Shown: in pieces, positions 1 through 6,309 of the stretch
Layout: each line of letters opens with the position of its first letter
Numbering within the stretch: position 1 is the first letter of the stretch
NCBI GenBank assembly: GCA_021775795.1
Contig: JAJFHB010000664.1
Coordinates: 1 to 6,828 of the forward strand
DNA length: 6,828 nucleotides
Direction of reading: 5' to 3'
DNA from: Hyphomicrobiales bacterium
GTDB taxonomy: Bacteria; Pseudomonadota; Alphaproteobacteria; Rhizobiales; JAJFHB01
Notes under the pieces: model-generated
The model's database searches: none
What the model saw: the letters and a program-made list of their open reading frames with translations, nothing else
What the model was told of the DNA's origin: nothing
Made by a program: the position numbers and the translations under genes

Positions 1-86
1 AGTGCGGGCCAGCCGAACATCCGGTCTATCAGCAGCGCCAGGGCTGCAACCAGAAGGCAAGTGGTGAAATGATCAAATGCACTCAT
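1..86 (-). CDS. cobD: Adenosylcobinamide-phosphate synthase CobD/CbiB, N-terminal fragment (runs off the left edge)
   Basis: This is the first 28 codons of a gene that continues beyond base 1. Reading leftward from the ATG at 86, the product begins MSAFDHFTTC, followed by a hydrophobic stretch (about residues 8-20) and then LLIDRMFGWPA. A first membrane helix followed by an I-D-R-x-x-G-W/D-P motif is typical of the N-terminus of CobD/CbiB. That family is an integral membrane protein that joins aminopropanol (or its phosphate) to adenosylcobyric acid. The start is well bounded: an in-frame TAA lies between the bluB stop and this ATG, and GAGTGAT, close to a Shine-Dalgarno sequence, sits just upstream. 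It lies 30 bases after bluB on the same strand, so it is probably the next operon gene. The call rests on a short piece plus context. Confidence 0.72.
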   Translation of the reverse strand, partial: MSAFDHFTTCLLVAALALLIDRMFGWPA

Positions 87-116
87 GAGATCACTCGAAG
101 ACGCTTACAACTGCGT

Positions 117-749
117 TCAATGAACCCGGCGCAGCGTACCCGCTCCCTGGCGTTGTTCCCAGCCGGCCTTTTCAAGCTCCGGTGTATCTGAACTCTCAAG
201 CGGCCAGCCAACGCAAAGATAAGCCACAAGGGACCAGTTCTCCGGCGCGCCCACGGCGGCGTGCACATCATCGGGATCGAGGATCGACACCCAACCAACG
301 CCCAGACCGGCGGCGCGGGCCGCAATCCAGAACGTATGGACGGCGGTAACGACGGAATAGCGCAACATCTCCGGCATGGTGCGGCGGCCAAGACCGCGGC
401 CTTTTTCCGTTGTTTCATCTGCAAAGACGGCAAACTGAACAGGCGCTTCGCGTAGACCTTCCAGCTTCAGCTTTGCATACTCATCTGCGGTTTCGTCGCT
501 GTAGTCGTCGGCCGCAGCCTGATTACATCTCTCGAATGATGAGACGATGCGCGCCCGTGCCCGTGCACTATCAACAGACACAAACCGCCAGGGCTGGCTT
601 AAGCCGACAGAAGGGGCGTGATCTGCCAGCTCAAGCAATTGCGCGACCAACGCCGGATCAACCGGATCAGTCCGAAAGCGCCGCACATCACGTCGCCACT
701 TAATCAGAAGCTCGAGACGGTCGCGGAAGTCATTGTCGAATGCATCCAT
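117..749 (-). CDS. bluB: 5,6-dimethylbenzimidazole synthase BluB
   Basis: The product is 210 residues and belongs to the flavin-reductase-like BluB family. BluB cleaves its own reduced FMN with O2 to give 5,6-dimethylbenzimidazole, the lower ligand of true cobalamin, in the cytoplasm. Family signatures visible are RRDVRRF at 19-25, HAPSVGLSQPWRF at 44-56, YAKLKLEGLREAP at 91-103 and GLGVGWVSI at 148-156. Asp21 and Ser155 align with the two residues I recall as important in Sinorhizobium meliloti BluB (Asp32 and Ser167). Length is slightly shorter than the S. meliloti protein, mainly at the N-terminus. The ATG overlaps the cobQ stop by one base (TGATG), implying translational coupling. A weak GGTGA lies just before the start. 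The gene sits between cobQ and cobD, so lower-ligand supply is co-expressed with late corrin-ring assembly. Confidence 0.95.
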   Translation of the reverse strand: MDAFDNDFRDRLELLIKWRRDVRRFRTDPVDPALVAQLLELADHAPSVGLSQPWRFVSVDSARARARIVSSFERCNQAAADDYSDETADEYAKLKLEGLREAPVQFAVFADETTEKGRGLGRRTMPEMLRYSVVTAVHTFWIAARAAGLGVGWVSILDPDDVHAAVGAPENWSLVAYLCVGWPLESSDTPELEKAGWEQRQGAGTLRRVH

Positions 750-2251
750 CAGGTCACCGGCTCTTTCTGTCTCACGGCTGGCGAAACATCGGCGTTTGCC
801 GCAATCTCGAGCAGCAGGTCGATGTTCACGTGTTCTTCAAGATGCCTGGCCAGATCATCAAGGGTTGCTTCTACCACAGCGTCGAATTTGAAGCCCTCTG
901 CCGCTGTGCCTCCAAGGCCGCGCACGTAGGCCTGCCTGAAGCTGTCGGCTGCAAAGATACCATGAAGATAACTGCCTTCAACGAGGCCGCTGGTGGATAT
1001 GGCGCCTTCGTCCTGCCCATCGATAACGGCGAACGGGCGCTCGCGATCAGGTCCTTGGGAAACGCCCAGATGCATTTCGTAGCCGGAAATACCTGTGTTC
1101 GATGAGACATGGGTGCCGCTGACATCAGTGAGGCTCTTTTTGCCTTCGAGTATCGTTTCAACATTCAACAGGCCGAGCCCGTCAACGGTTTCCGGCGGGC
1201 CTTCAATGCCGTGGGGATCATGCACCTTGCGGCCAAGCATCTGATAACCGCCGCACAGGCCGAGAACCCGGCCGCCCCGGCGCACGTGGGCGTAGATGTC
1301 GACATCCCAGCCCTGATCGCGCAGAAATTTGAGATCACCGATTGTGGACTTGGAGCCCGGCAGCAAGATCAGGTTTGTATGGGCCGGTATGGGACTGCCT
1401 GGATGCACAATCTCGATATTGACATCCGCTTCAAGACGCAAAGGATCGAGGTCGTCAAAGTTCGCAATGCGGGCAAGGCGCGGCACTGCGACAGTGACAG
1501 CACCGCCCGATTGCGGCTGGGCGCTTTCGAGTGCCACCGCATCTTCCGCCGGCAGGCGCACCGCATCGGCAAAGTGCGGCACCACTCCGGCACAGGGGAT
1601 TCCGGTCGTGCGCTCGAGAAAGCTGACACCATCGTCAAAAAGTGAAACATCGCCGCGGAAGTTATTGACGAGGCAGGCTTTGATTTGCGCTGCGTCCTGC
1701 TTGCCGATCACTTCGAGAGTTCCCACAAGGCTTGCAATGACGCCACCGCGATGGATATCCCCGACGAGCAGCACAGGAATACCTGCAGCGCAGGCAAATC
1801 CCATGTTGGCCAGATCACCGTCGCGGAGATTGATTTCTGCCGGACTGCCCGCGCCTTCGATCAAAACCACGTCTGCCTCTTCGCGCAAATGGCTGAAGCT
1901 CTCGAGTATCGGCGGCAGAAAGCGCGCCCTGTTACGCATGAAGCTGCGGGCATCAAGTTTGTCCACCCGATGTCCCTGCACAATAATCTGTGACCCTCTG
2001 TCGGATTCAGGCTTCAGCAGCAACGGGTTCATATGGACGGAGGGCGGCACGCCGCAAGCCTTGGCCTGCAACGCCTGGGCACGGCCGATTTCACCGCCCT
2101 CGATGGTCACGGCAGCATTATTTGACATATTTTGAGGTTTGAACGGCCGGACCCGCAGGCCACGGCGGACAAGAGCACGGGCCAGTCCTGCGACGATCAG
2201 CGATTTGCCGACATCGGATCCGGTGCCCTGGATCATCAGGGCGCTTCTCAT
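749..2251 (-). CDS. cobQ: Cobyric acid synthase CobQ (glutamine-hydrolysing)
   Basis: The 500-residue product amidates side chains b, d, e and g of adenosylcobyrinic acid a,c-diamide, using ATP and glutamine, to give adenosylcobyric acid. The N-terminal half is a dethiobiotin-synthetase-like ATPase with P-loop GTGSDVGKS at 9-17, [10 protein letters not shown] at 37-46, and [15 protein letters not shown] at 132-146. The last Asp of that stretch aligns with CbiP Asp146, which is known to influence amidation order. The C-terminal half is a class-I glutamine amidotransferase domain: LLPGSKST at 296-303, the nucleophile Cys333 in [16 protein letters not shown] at 391-396, and the catalytic His430 in GSYLHGIF. 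Length is normal for the family. The ATG overlaps the cobB stop by four bases (ATGA). One oddity is GDIHRGG at 164-170, where I expect GDIDRGG. Confidence 0.97.
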   Translation of the reverse strand: MRSALMIQGTGSDVGKSLIVAGLARALVRRGLRVRPFKPQNMSNNAAVTIEGGEIGRAQALQAKACGVPPSVHMNPLLLKPESDRGSQIIVQGHRVDKLDARSFMRNRARFLPPILESFSHLREEADVVLIEGAGSPAEINLRDGDLANMGFACAAGIPVLLVGDIHRGGVIASLVGTLEVIGKQDAAQIKACLVNNFRGDVSLFDDGVSFLERTTGIPCAGVVPHFADAVRLPAEDAVALESAQPQSGGAVTVAVPRLARIANFDDLDPLRLEADVNIEIVHPGSPIPAHTNLILLPGSKSTIGDLKFLRDQGWDVDIYAHVRRGGRVLGLCGGYQMLGRKVHDPHGIEGPPETVDGLGLLNVETILEGKKSLTDVSGTHVSSNTGISGYEMHLGVSQGPDRERPFAVIDGQDEGAISTSGLVEGSYLHGIFAADSFRQAYVRGLGGTAAEGFKFDAVVEATLDDLARHLEEHVNIDLLLEIAANADVSPAVRQKEPVT

Positions 2252-3552
2252 GGGGCCGCTTCCTGATCAATAACGTGAGCGTAGGAGCCCATGATGGAGC
2301 CACAGCGCAGCCCCACCGCGCCCAGATCCTGACCGGTTGAATCCTCAACATCGAACAGGGTTTCACCGATCCCCTGAGAGAGCACTGTTGAATAGTGAAA
2401 CTCGTGACCACGCAGAATGCGGGGATAAGGCAACGCGCCATTGTGTTTGAACCGCCGGTAGCCAAGATGCAGTTTGCGTTTGGCAAAGCTGGTGTGCACC
2501 GGCAGCAGGCCGGCCATTTGATGCTCCTCACCCTCGGCATCTGTCAGCGCTTCTCCCAGCACCATGAAGCCACCGCATTCACCATAGATGAGAGCGCCAT
2601 GCTCTCCGGCATTGGTGAGGCTCGTGAGAAAGTTTTTGTTTGTTGCGATCTTGCCGGCGTGAAGCTCAGGATAGCCGCCAGGCAGAAACACCGCATCTGC
2701 CTCGGGCACTGCCTCATCGGCAAGCGGCGAAAAACATTTCACTTCTGCACCGGATTGACGCCAGCTCTCCAGAATGTGCGGGTAGGAAAAGCCGAAAGCT
2801 TCATCGCGCGCCACGGCGATGGTTTGTGCCAGTGGTGGCAGGCCCGGGGCATTTGATCTGCGCACGGTGAGAGGCGCTGCTATCTCTTCCAGCCGGGCAA
2901 TATTCACGTTTGCTTCGACAAGCTCCGCTGCGCCATCGAGAAACGCGTCCAGATCAGGATGTTCGTCAGCCTGGACCAGCCCCAGATGCCGTGAGGGAAC
3001 ATCCAGCTGCGGCATATTCGGGATAGCGCCGACAACAGGAATGCCTAGCGGTTCCAATGCCGTCTCGATGATCTGCGTGTGCCGGGGGGAGCCGACACGA
3101 TTGAGGATCACACCCGCTATTTTGCAGTTGTCCCTGAATGTCGCAAAACCATGGATCAGTGCTGCTGCAGACTGCCCCTGATTGCGCACATCAAGAACAA
3201 AGAGGATAGGCAGCCCCAGCATGGCAGCAAGATCAGCAGTCGATCCCACTCCCGAATGGGACCCATCGAAAAGGCCCATGACGCCCTCAACGACAAAAAG
3301 CTCCGATACCCCGCCACTGCTGGCTGCCAGCGTCTCCACATAGGATTGGCGCATGGCCCAGCCATCAAGGTTTATGCAGGGCAGACCCGTGGCGGCGGCA
3401 TGAAACCGGGGGTCGATGTAATCCGGGCCGACTTTCGCAGAAGAAACCTTGCGGCCGGCGCGAACAAGTGCGCGCAAAATGCCAAGCGTCGCCACAGTCT
3501 TGCCGGAGCCGGATGAGGGTGCGGAAATGACAAGCCCGCGGGGTTCAGCCAA
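2248..3552 (-). CDS. cobB: Cobyrinic/hydrogenobyrinic acid a,c-diamide synthase CobB
   Basis: The product amidates the a and c acetate side chains of hydrogenobyrinic acid (or cobyrinic acid), using ATP and glutamine. I place the start at the TTG at 3552: it gives 434 residues beginning [12 protein letters not shown], has GGGAG seven bases upstream, and overlaps the SUMT gene by only eight bases. In-frame ATGs at 3579 and 3606 would add 9 or 18 residues and overlap SUMT more, without a visible ribosome binding site. From the TTG start, the P-loop APSSGSGKT is at 11-19, [10 protein letters not shown] at 42-51 and EGVMGLFDG at 89-97. The amidotransferase part has [12 protein letters not shown] at 290-301, the nucleophile Cys326 in [18 protein letters not shown] at 381-388 and His426 near the end. 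The 434 residues equal the length I recall for 'P. denitrificans' CobB. Sequence alone does not tell a metal-free from a cobalt-bearing substrate. Confidence 0.95.
   Translation of the reverse strand: MAEPRGLVISAPSSGSGKTVATLGILRALVRAGRKVSSAKVGPDYIDPRFHAAATGLPCINLDGWAMRQSYVETLAASSGGVSELFVVEGVMGLFDGSHSGVGSTADLAAMLGLPILFVLDVRNQGQSAAALIHGFATFRDNCKIAGVILNRVGSPRHTQIIETALEPLGIPVVGAIPNMPQLDVPSRHLGLVQADEHPDLDAFLDGAAELVEANVNIARLEEIAAPLTVRRSNAPGLPPLAQTIAVARDEAFGFSYPHILESWRQSGAEVKCFSPLADEAVPEADAVFLPGGYPELHAGKIATNKNFLTSLTNAGEHGALIYGECGGFMVLGEALTDAEGEEHQMAGLLPVHTSFAKRKLHLGYRRFKHNGALPYPRILRGHEFHYSTVLSQGIGETLFDVEDSTGQDLGAVGLRCGSIMGSYAHVIDQEAAP
2259..2264 (-). promoter_or_regulatory. Ribosome binding site of cobQ
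   Basis: AGGAAG on the minus strand, seven bases before the cobQ ATG at 2251. It lies inside the last codons of cobB, so cobQ can be translated both by coupling through the ATGA overlap and by independent initiation. Confidence 0.6.
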
Positions 3553-4423
3553 GAGCGTTCTCCCGAAGGCCTTCCACATACCAATTGAGATTTTCGCGGA
3601 AACCAACTACCCGACCGACAACGACCACGGAGGGTGTGGAAAGATGAGCGATATCCAGGCCGCCTGCAATGTCACCGAGAGTGAACTCGTGAACTTCCTG
3701 ATTTGGCAGGGAAGCATTGGAGACGACAGCAACAGGATCATCCGCCGGACGGCCTGCAGCATGCAGGCGCGATGTAATGTCCTGAAGATTTTTCACCGCC
3801 ATATACATGACGATGACCGGACACGCGGTGGCAATGGCATGCCAGTCGACGCTTGCGGGCACCTCGCCGCTGGAATCGTGGCCAGTGAGAAAAATGACAC
3901 TGTGGTTGACGTCGCGATGGGTAGCCGGAATGCCCGCATAAGCAAGGCCGCCGACGCCTGAGGATATGCCCGGAACAATGCGGAATTGAATGCCTTCACG
4001 AGCCAGCACCTGACATTCTTCGCCACCGCGTCCGAAAATGAAGGGATCGCCACCCTTGAGGCGTAAAACCCTTTGTCCCGATTGCGCCAGTTCGACAAGG
4101 CGTAACGAAATGTCACGCTGTTTAGAGGACGGTTTGCCGCCGCGTTTGCCGGCATACTCGATGGTTGCGCCCGGCCTTACCCATTTGAGGATTTCGGCAT
4201 CAACCAGAGCGTCATAGACAACGACGTCGGCAGTTTGCAGGGCATAATATCCCATCAGCGTCAGCAATCCGGGCGCTCCCGGTCCGGCACCAACCAGCCA
4301 GACAGTGCCGACGTCAAATGCCGGGAAATTGGCGCCGTCGAGCCGTGCAAAGCCCTCACCCACAGGGTGGTTCTCTGCCCACTCGGACGTGTCTGTTCGG
4401 CGTTGTGTTGGTTCGGGCTTCAT
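3545..4423 (-). CDS. cobA: Uroporphyrinogen-III C-methyltransferase (SUMT, CobA)
   Basis: The product is a 292-residue single-domain S-adenosylmethionine-dependent methyltransferase. It methylates uroporphyrinogen III at C-2 and C-7 to give precorrin-2, the branch point into the corrin pathway. Visible family motifs are VWLVGAGPGAPGLLTL at 41-56, YAGKRGGKPSSKQRDI at 90-105, LRLKGGDPFIFGRGGEE at 120-136, VPGISSGVGGLAYAGIPATHR at 150-170 and TGHDSSG at 180-186. No CysG-type dehydrogenase/ferrochelatase domain is fused, so it is the cobalamin-type stand-alone SUMT. The N-terminus is about 24 residues longer than I recall for 'P. denitrificans' CobA. A GTG at 4363 would remove most of this, but it has no better ribosome binding site. 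It is the first gene of the leftward operon and diverges from cbiD. The symbol cobA here means SUMT, not the enteric adenosyltransferase. Confidence 0.96.
   Translation of the reverse strand: MKPEPTQRRTDTSEWAENHPVGEGFARLDGANFPAFDVGTVWLVGAGPGAPGLLTLMGYYALQTADVVVYDALVDAEILKWVRPGATIEYAGKRGGKPSSKQRDISLRLVELAQSGQRVLRLKGGDPFIFGRGGEECQVLAREGIQFRIVPGISSGVGGLAYAGIPATHRDVNHSVIFLTGHDSSGEVPASVDWHAIATACPVIVMYMAVKNLQDITSRLHAAGRPADDPVAVVSNASLPNQEVHEFTLGDIAGGLDIAHLSTPSVVVVGRVVGFRENLNWYVEGLRENALG
3560..3564 (-). promoter_or_regulatory. Ribosome binding site supporting a TTG start of cobB
   Basis: GGGAG on the minus strand, seven bases before the TTG at 3552, within the final codons of the SUMT gene. It is the main sequence reason for preferring TTG over the upstream ATGs at 3579 and 3606, neither of which has a comparable purine-rich motif at the right distance. 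Confidence 0.5.
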
Positions 4424-4432
4424 GGCGCTCGA

Positions 4433-4459
4433 TTGACGTTTGGAATGCGGTTCTATACA
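4433..4459 (+). promoter_or_regulatory. Possible cbiD promoter in the 44-base divergent gap
   Basis: TTGACG at 4433-4438 and TATACA at 4454-4459 resemble sigma-70 -35 and -10 boxes, but the 15-base spacer is shorter than the usual 16-18. If used, transcription would start around 4466, almost at the cbiD ATG (4468), giving a nearly leaderless message. Only a weak CAGG (4458-4461) precedes that ATG. On the opposite strand TATAGA (4457-4452) with CTGGCA (4481-4476), 18 bases apart, could serve cobA. These are motif resemblances only. Confidence 0.3.
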
Positions 4460-4467
4460 GGCAGATT

Positions 4468-5562
4468 ATGGACCATGCCAGTGAGGATCACACGGGAAAA
4501 TTAAGACGCGGCTGGACCACCGGAGCTTGTGCGACCGCGGCAACCCGTGCTGCATATGCGGCATTGCTGGGTGACGACTTTCCCGATCCGGTTGAAATTA
4601 CCCTGCCGAAGGGCGAAAGGCCAGCTTTTGCGCTTGCTCTGGAGGAGCGCGGAGACGGTTGGGCGCGGACCGGGATCATCAAAGATGCAGGCGATGACCC
4701 GGACGTCACTCATGGCGCGCTGGTTGTATCGACAGTACGCCACGGTGTGCCGGGGTCCGGCATCACCTTTCGTGCAGGCGATGGCGTCGGCACCGTGACA
4801 AAACCCGGCCTGCCACTGGAGCCCGGCGAGCCGGCGATCAATCCGGTACCCCGCAAGATGATGTGTGCGGTCATCGCAGAACTCGCTGAAGCTCACGCTG
4901 CAAAGGGCGATGTCGAGATTGAAATATCCATTCCGCACGGCGCTGAACTGGCGACCAAGACCTGGAACCCCCGGCTGGGTATTCTCGGTGGGCTCTCCAT
5001 TTTGGGAACTACTGGAATTGTGCACCCGTTTTCCTGCTCAGCCTGGATCCATTCCATACATCGCGGCATCGATGTGGCTCGGGCCGAGGGGCTCACGCAC
5101 ATCGCCGGCGCCACCGGGTCAACATCGGAAACAGCCGTGCAGAAGTTGCACAGCCTCCCCGATCAGGCCCTCATCGACATGGGAGATTTCGTCGGCGGCA
5201 TGCTCAAACACCTGCGCCGCCATCCTGTTGAGCGGGTCACGATTGCCGGCGGCTTCGGCAAACTCACAAAGCTTGGCCAGGGAATGCTGGATCTCCATTC
5301 CGGCCGCAGTCAGGTCGATTTCATCTGGCTGGCGGAACGCGTCGAAGAACTTGGTGGCAGCCCGGAGCTTGTTGAAGCGGCACGTTCCGCCAACACCGCT
5401 GCACAGGTTCTTTCAGACACCGCGGTCGCCCTGCCAGGGTTTGCGGATTGTGTCGCTGGCCATGCACTAACCACAGCACGCAACACGTTGAGGGAAGCTC
5501 CGGTTGCCATTGACATAGTCATCATTGACCGGGAGGGCCGGGTCATTGGCCGTGCAGGTTAA
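4468..5562 (+). CDS. cbiD: (Cobalt-)precorrin-5B C(1)-methyltransferase CbiD
   Basis: The 364-residue product uses S-adenosylmethionine to methylate C-1 of the corrin ring after the extruded C-20 fragment is lost, giving (cobalt-)precorrin-6A. CbiD signatures are RRGWTTGACATAATRAA at 13-29, KDAGDDPDVTHGA at 72-84, GDGVGTVTKPGLPLEPGEPAINP at 104-126, GGLSILGTTGIVHPFS at 174-189 and IAGGFGKLTKLGQGMLDLHS at 259-278. Length is normal. I start at the ATG at 4468, which places RRGWTTG near the N-terminus as in the family. The frame stays open back to an ATG at 4318, but that would run antisense through the SUMT start. The gene diverges from cobA and overlaps cobK. It takes the place that CobF has in the classical aerobic pathway; CobF is an unrelated protein that does both deacylation and methylation, so a separate deacylating enzyme (CbiG/CobE type) would be expected nearby. 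Confidence 0.96.
   Translation: MDHASEDHTGKLRRGWTTGACATAATRAAYAALLGDDFPDPVEITLPKGERPAFALALEERGDGWARTGIIKDAGDDPDVTHGALVVSTVRHGVPGSGITFRAGDGVGTVTKPGLPLEPGEPAINPVPRKMMCAVIAELAEAHAAKGDVEIEISIPHGAELATKTWNPRLGILGGLSILGTTGIVHPFSCSAWIHSIHRGIDVARAEGLTHIAGATGSTSETAVQKLHSLPDQALIDMGDFVGGMLKHLRRHPVERVTIAGGFGKLTKLGQGMLDLHSGRSQVDFIWLAERVEELGGSPELVEAARSANTAAQVLSDTAVALPGFADCVAGHALTTARNTLREAPVAIDIVIIDREGRVIGRAG
5531..5536 (+). promoter_or_regulatory. Ribosome binding site of cobK
   Basis: GGGAGG inside the 3' end of cbiD, nine bases before the in-frame TTG at 5546 and fifteen before the GTG at 5552. The spacing favours the TTG as the cobK start. Confidence 0.5.
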
Positions 5563-6298
5563 AACCATCCTCATTCTTGGAGGTACCGGCGATGCGCGGG
5601 CGCTGGCAGAACGGCTTGATGCCCGTGGCGATCTTGAGGTCATCACATCACTTGCCGGCCGCACCCGTACGCCTGCCTTACCGCCTGGCGAGATCAGGGT
5701 TGGTGGTTTCGGTGGCGTAGACGGTCTTGTCGACTACATAGAACTTTCCGGCATCGACCTTGTGGTTGATGCCACGCATCCTTTTGCTGCCGGCATGTCA
5801 CGCAATGCATTCCAGGCCTGCGCCCAGTCCGAGACGCCGCTTTTGCGGCTTGAGCGGCCGCCATGGCGCGAAGGCGAAGACGACCAGTGGCGGATGGTTC
5901 CCGATGTTCAAAAAGCGGCCTCCGCCCTGCCACGCGGCGGCCGTGCTCTGGTAACGGTCGGACGGCAGGAACTGGCCCCGTTTGCAGCACGATCGGACGT
6001 GGCTGTCATTGCACGGATGATCGAAGCACCTGACACCAGGCTTCCCGAGAACGTGCTTGTCATACTTGATCGCCCGCCTTTTACCTACGCTGACGAACGG
6101 GCGCTCATGATCGAGCAGAAGATTACGGTGCTTGTCTGCAAGAACTCCGGCGGCGTGGCAACGCAAGCCAAGCTGACCGCCGCTCGGGATCTGAAAATCC
6201 CGGTTCTCATGGTTGCGCGGCCTGAGTTGCCGGAGGTGCAATCAGTTACGACGGCGGAGGAACTGGAGGCACTTCTTGTCCGGGGGTTTAACGTCTGA
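5546..6298 (+). CDS. cobK: Precorrin-6A reductase CobK (CbiJ family)
   Basis: The product, about 250 residues, is the NADPH-dependent reductase that converts precorrin-6A (or its cobalt form) to precorrin-6B. Numbered from the TTG at 5546, the N-terminal Rossmann motif ILILGGTGDARALAERL spans 8-24, the family motif DATHPFAAGMSRNA 75-88, LVTVGRQEL 135-143 and VCKNSGG 197-203. Length fits the family. No ATG is available: candidate starts are TTG at 5525, TTG at 5546 and GTG at 5552. I choose 5546 because GGGAGG precedes it by nine bases, giving MAVQVKTILILGG and a 17-base overlap with cbiD. GTG 5552 would also give a normal protein only two residues shorter. It is the second gene of the rightward unit, directly after cbiD, and it consumes the CbiD product. 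Its stop codon lies in the left arm of the hairpin shared with cobM. Confidence 0.94.
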   Translation: MAVQVKTILILGGTGDARALAERLDARGDLEVITSLAGRTRTPALPPGEIRVGGFGGVDGLVDYIELSGIDLVVDATHPFAAGMSRNAFQACAQSETPLLRLERPPWREGEDDQWRMVPDVQKAASALPRGGRALVTVGRQELAPFAARSDVAVIARMIEAPDTRLPENVLVILDRPPFTYADERALMIEQKITVLVCKNSGGVATQAKLTAARDLKIPVLMVARPELPEVQSVTTAEELEALLVRGFNV

Positions 6299-6309
6299 CA
6301 GCGTCAGAC
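6293..6309. terminator. Perfect inverted repeat across the convergent cobK and cobM stops
   Basis: GTCTGAC, a three-base loop AGC, then GTCAGAC form a perfect 7-bp stem. The left arm contains the cobK TGA (6296-6298) and the right arm contains the cobM TGA read on the other strand (6306-6304). It could act as a bidirectional transcription terminator or 3'-end stabiliser. The stem is short and neither side has a run of T, so it is not a classical rho-independent terminator. Confidence 0.4.

Noticed and set aside
87..116. ACGC/GCGT short stem in the bluB-cobD gap on the minus strand, considered as a terminator or attenuator
   Set aside because: The stem is only four pairs with an eight-base loop and no T-run; it is too weak to claim.
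1329..2135. A 268-codon open frame on the plus strand inside cobQ, with others at 1109-1645 and 1685-1993
   Set aside because: They lie wholly antisense to a well-conserved cobQ, have low-complexity Ser/Arg/Pro-rich or unrecognisable translations, and arise from GC-rich codon structure.
3313..3319. GCCACTG heptamers resembling part of a B12 box (also at 4812-4818, and on the minus strand at 5885-5891)
   Set aside because: All lie inside conserved coding sequence without the other riboswitch elements; a 7-base match is expected by chance.
3449..3961. A 170-codon plus-strand frame across the cobB/cobA junction
   Set aside because: It is antisense to two clear genes and its translation shows no family features.
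4318..4467. A 50-residue N-terminal extension of CbiD starting at ATG 4318
   Set aside because: It would overlap the start of divergent cobA by about 106 bases, and CbiD proteins normally begin shortly before the R-x-G-W/Y-T-T-G motif, as the ATG at 4468 gives.
4501..5025. A 174-codon minus-strand frame inside cbiD, and a similar 147-codon one at 5798-6241 inside cobK
   Set aside because: Both are shadows of strongly conserved plus-strand genes, with no recognisable domain or ribosome binding site.
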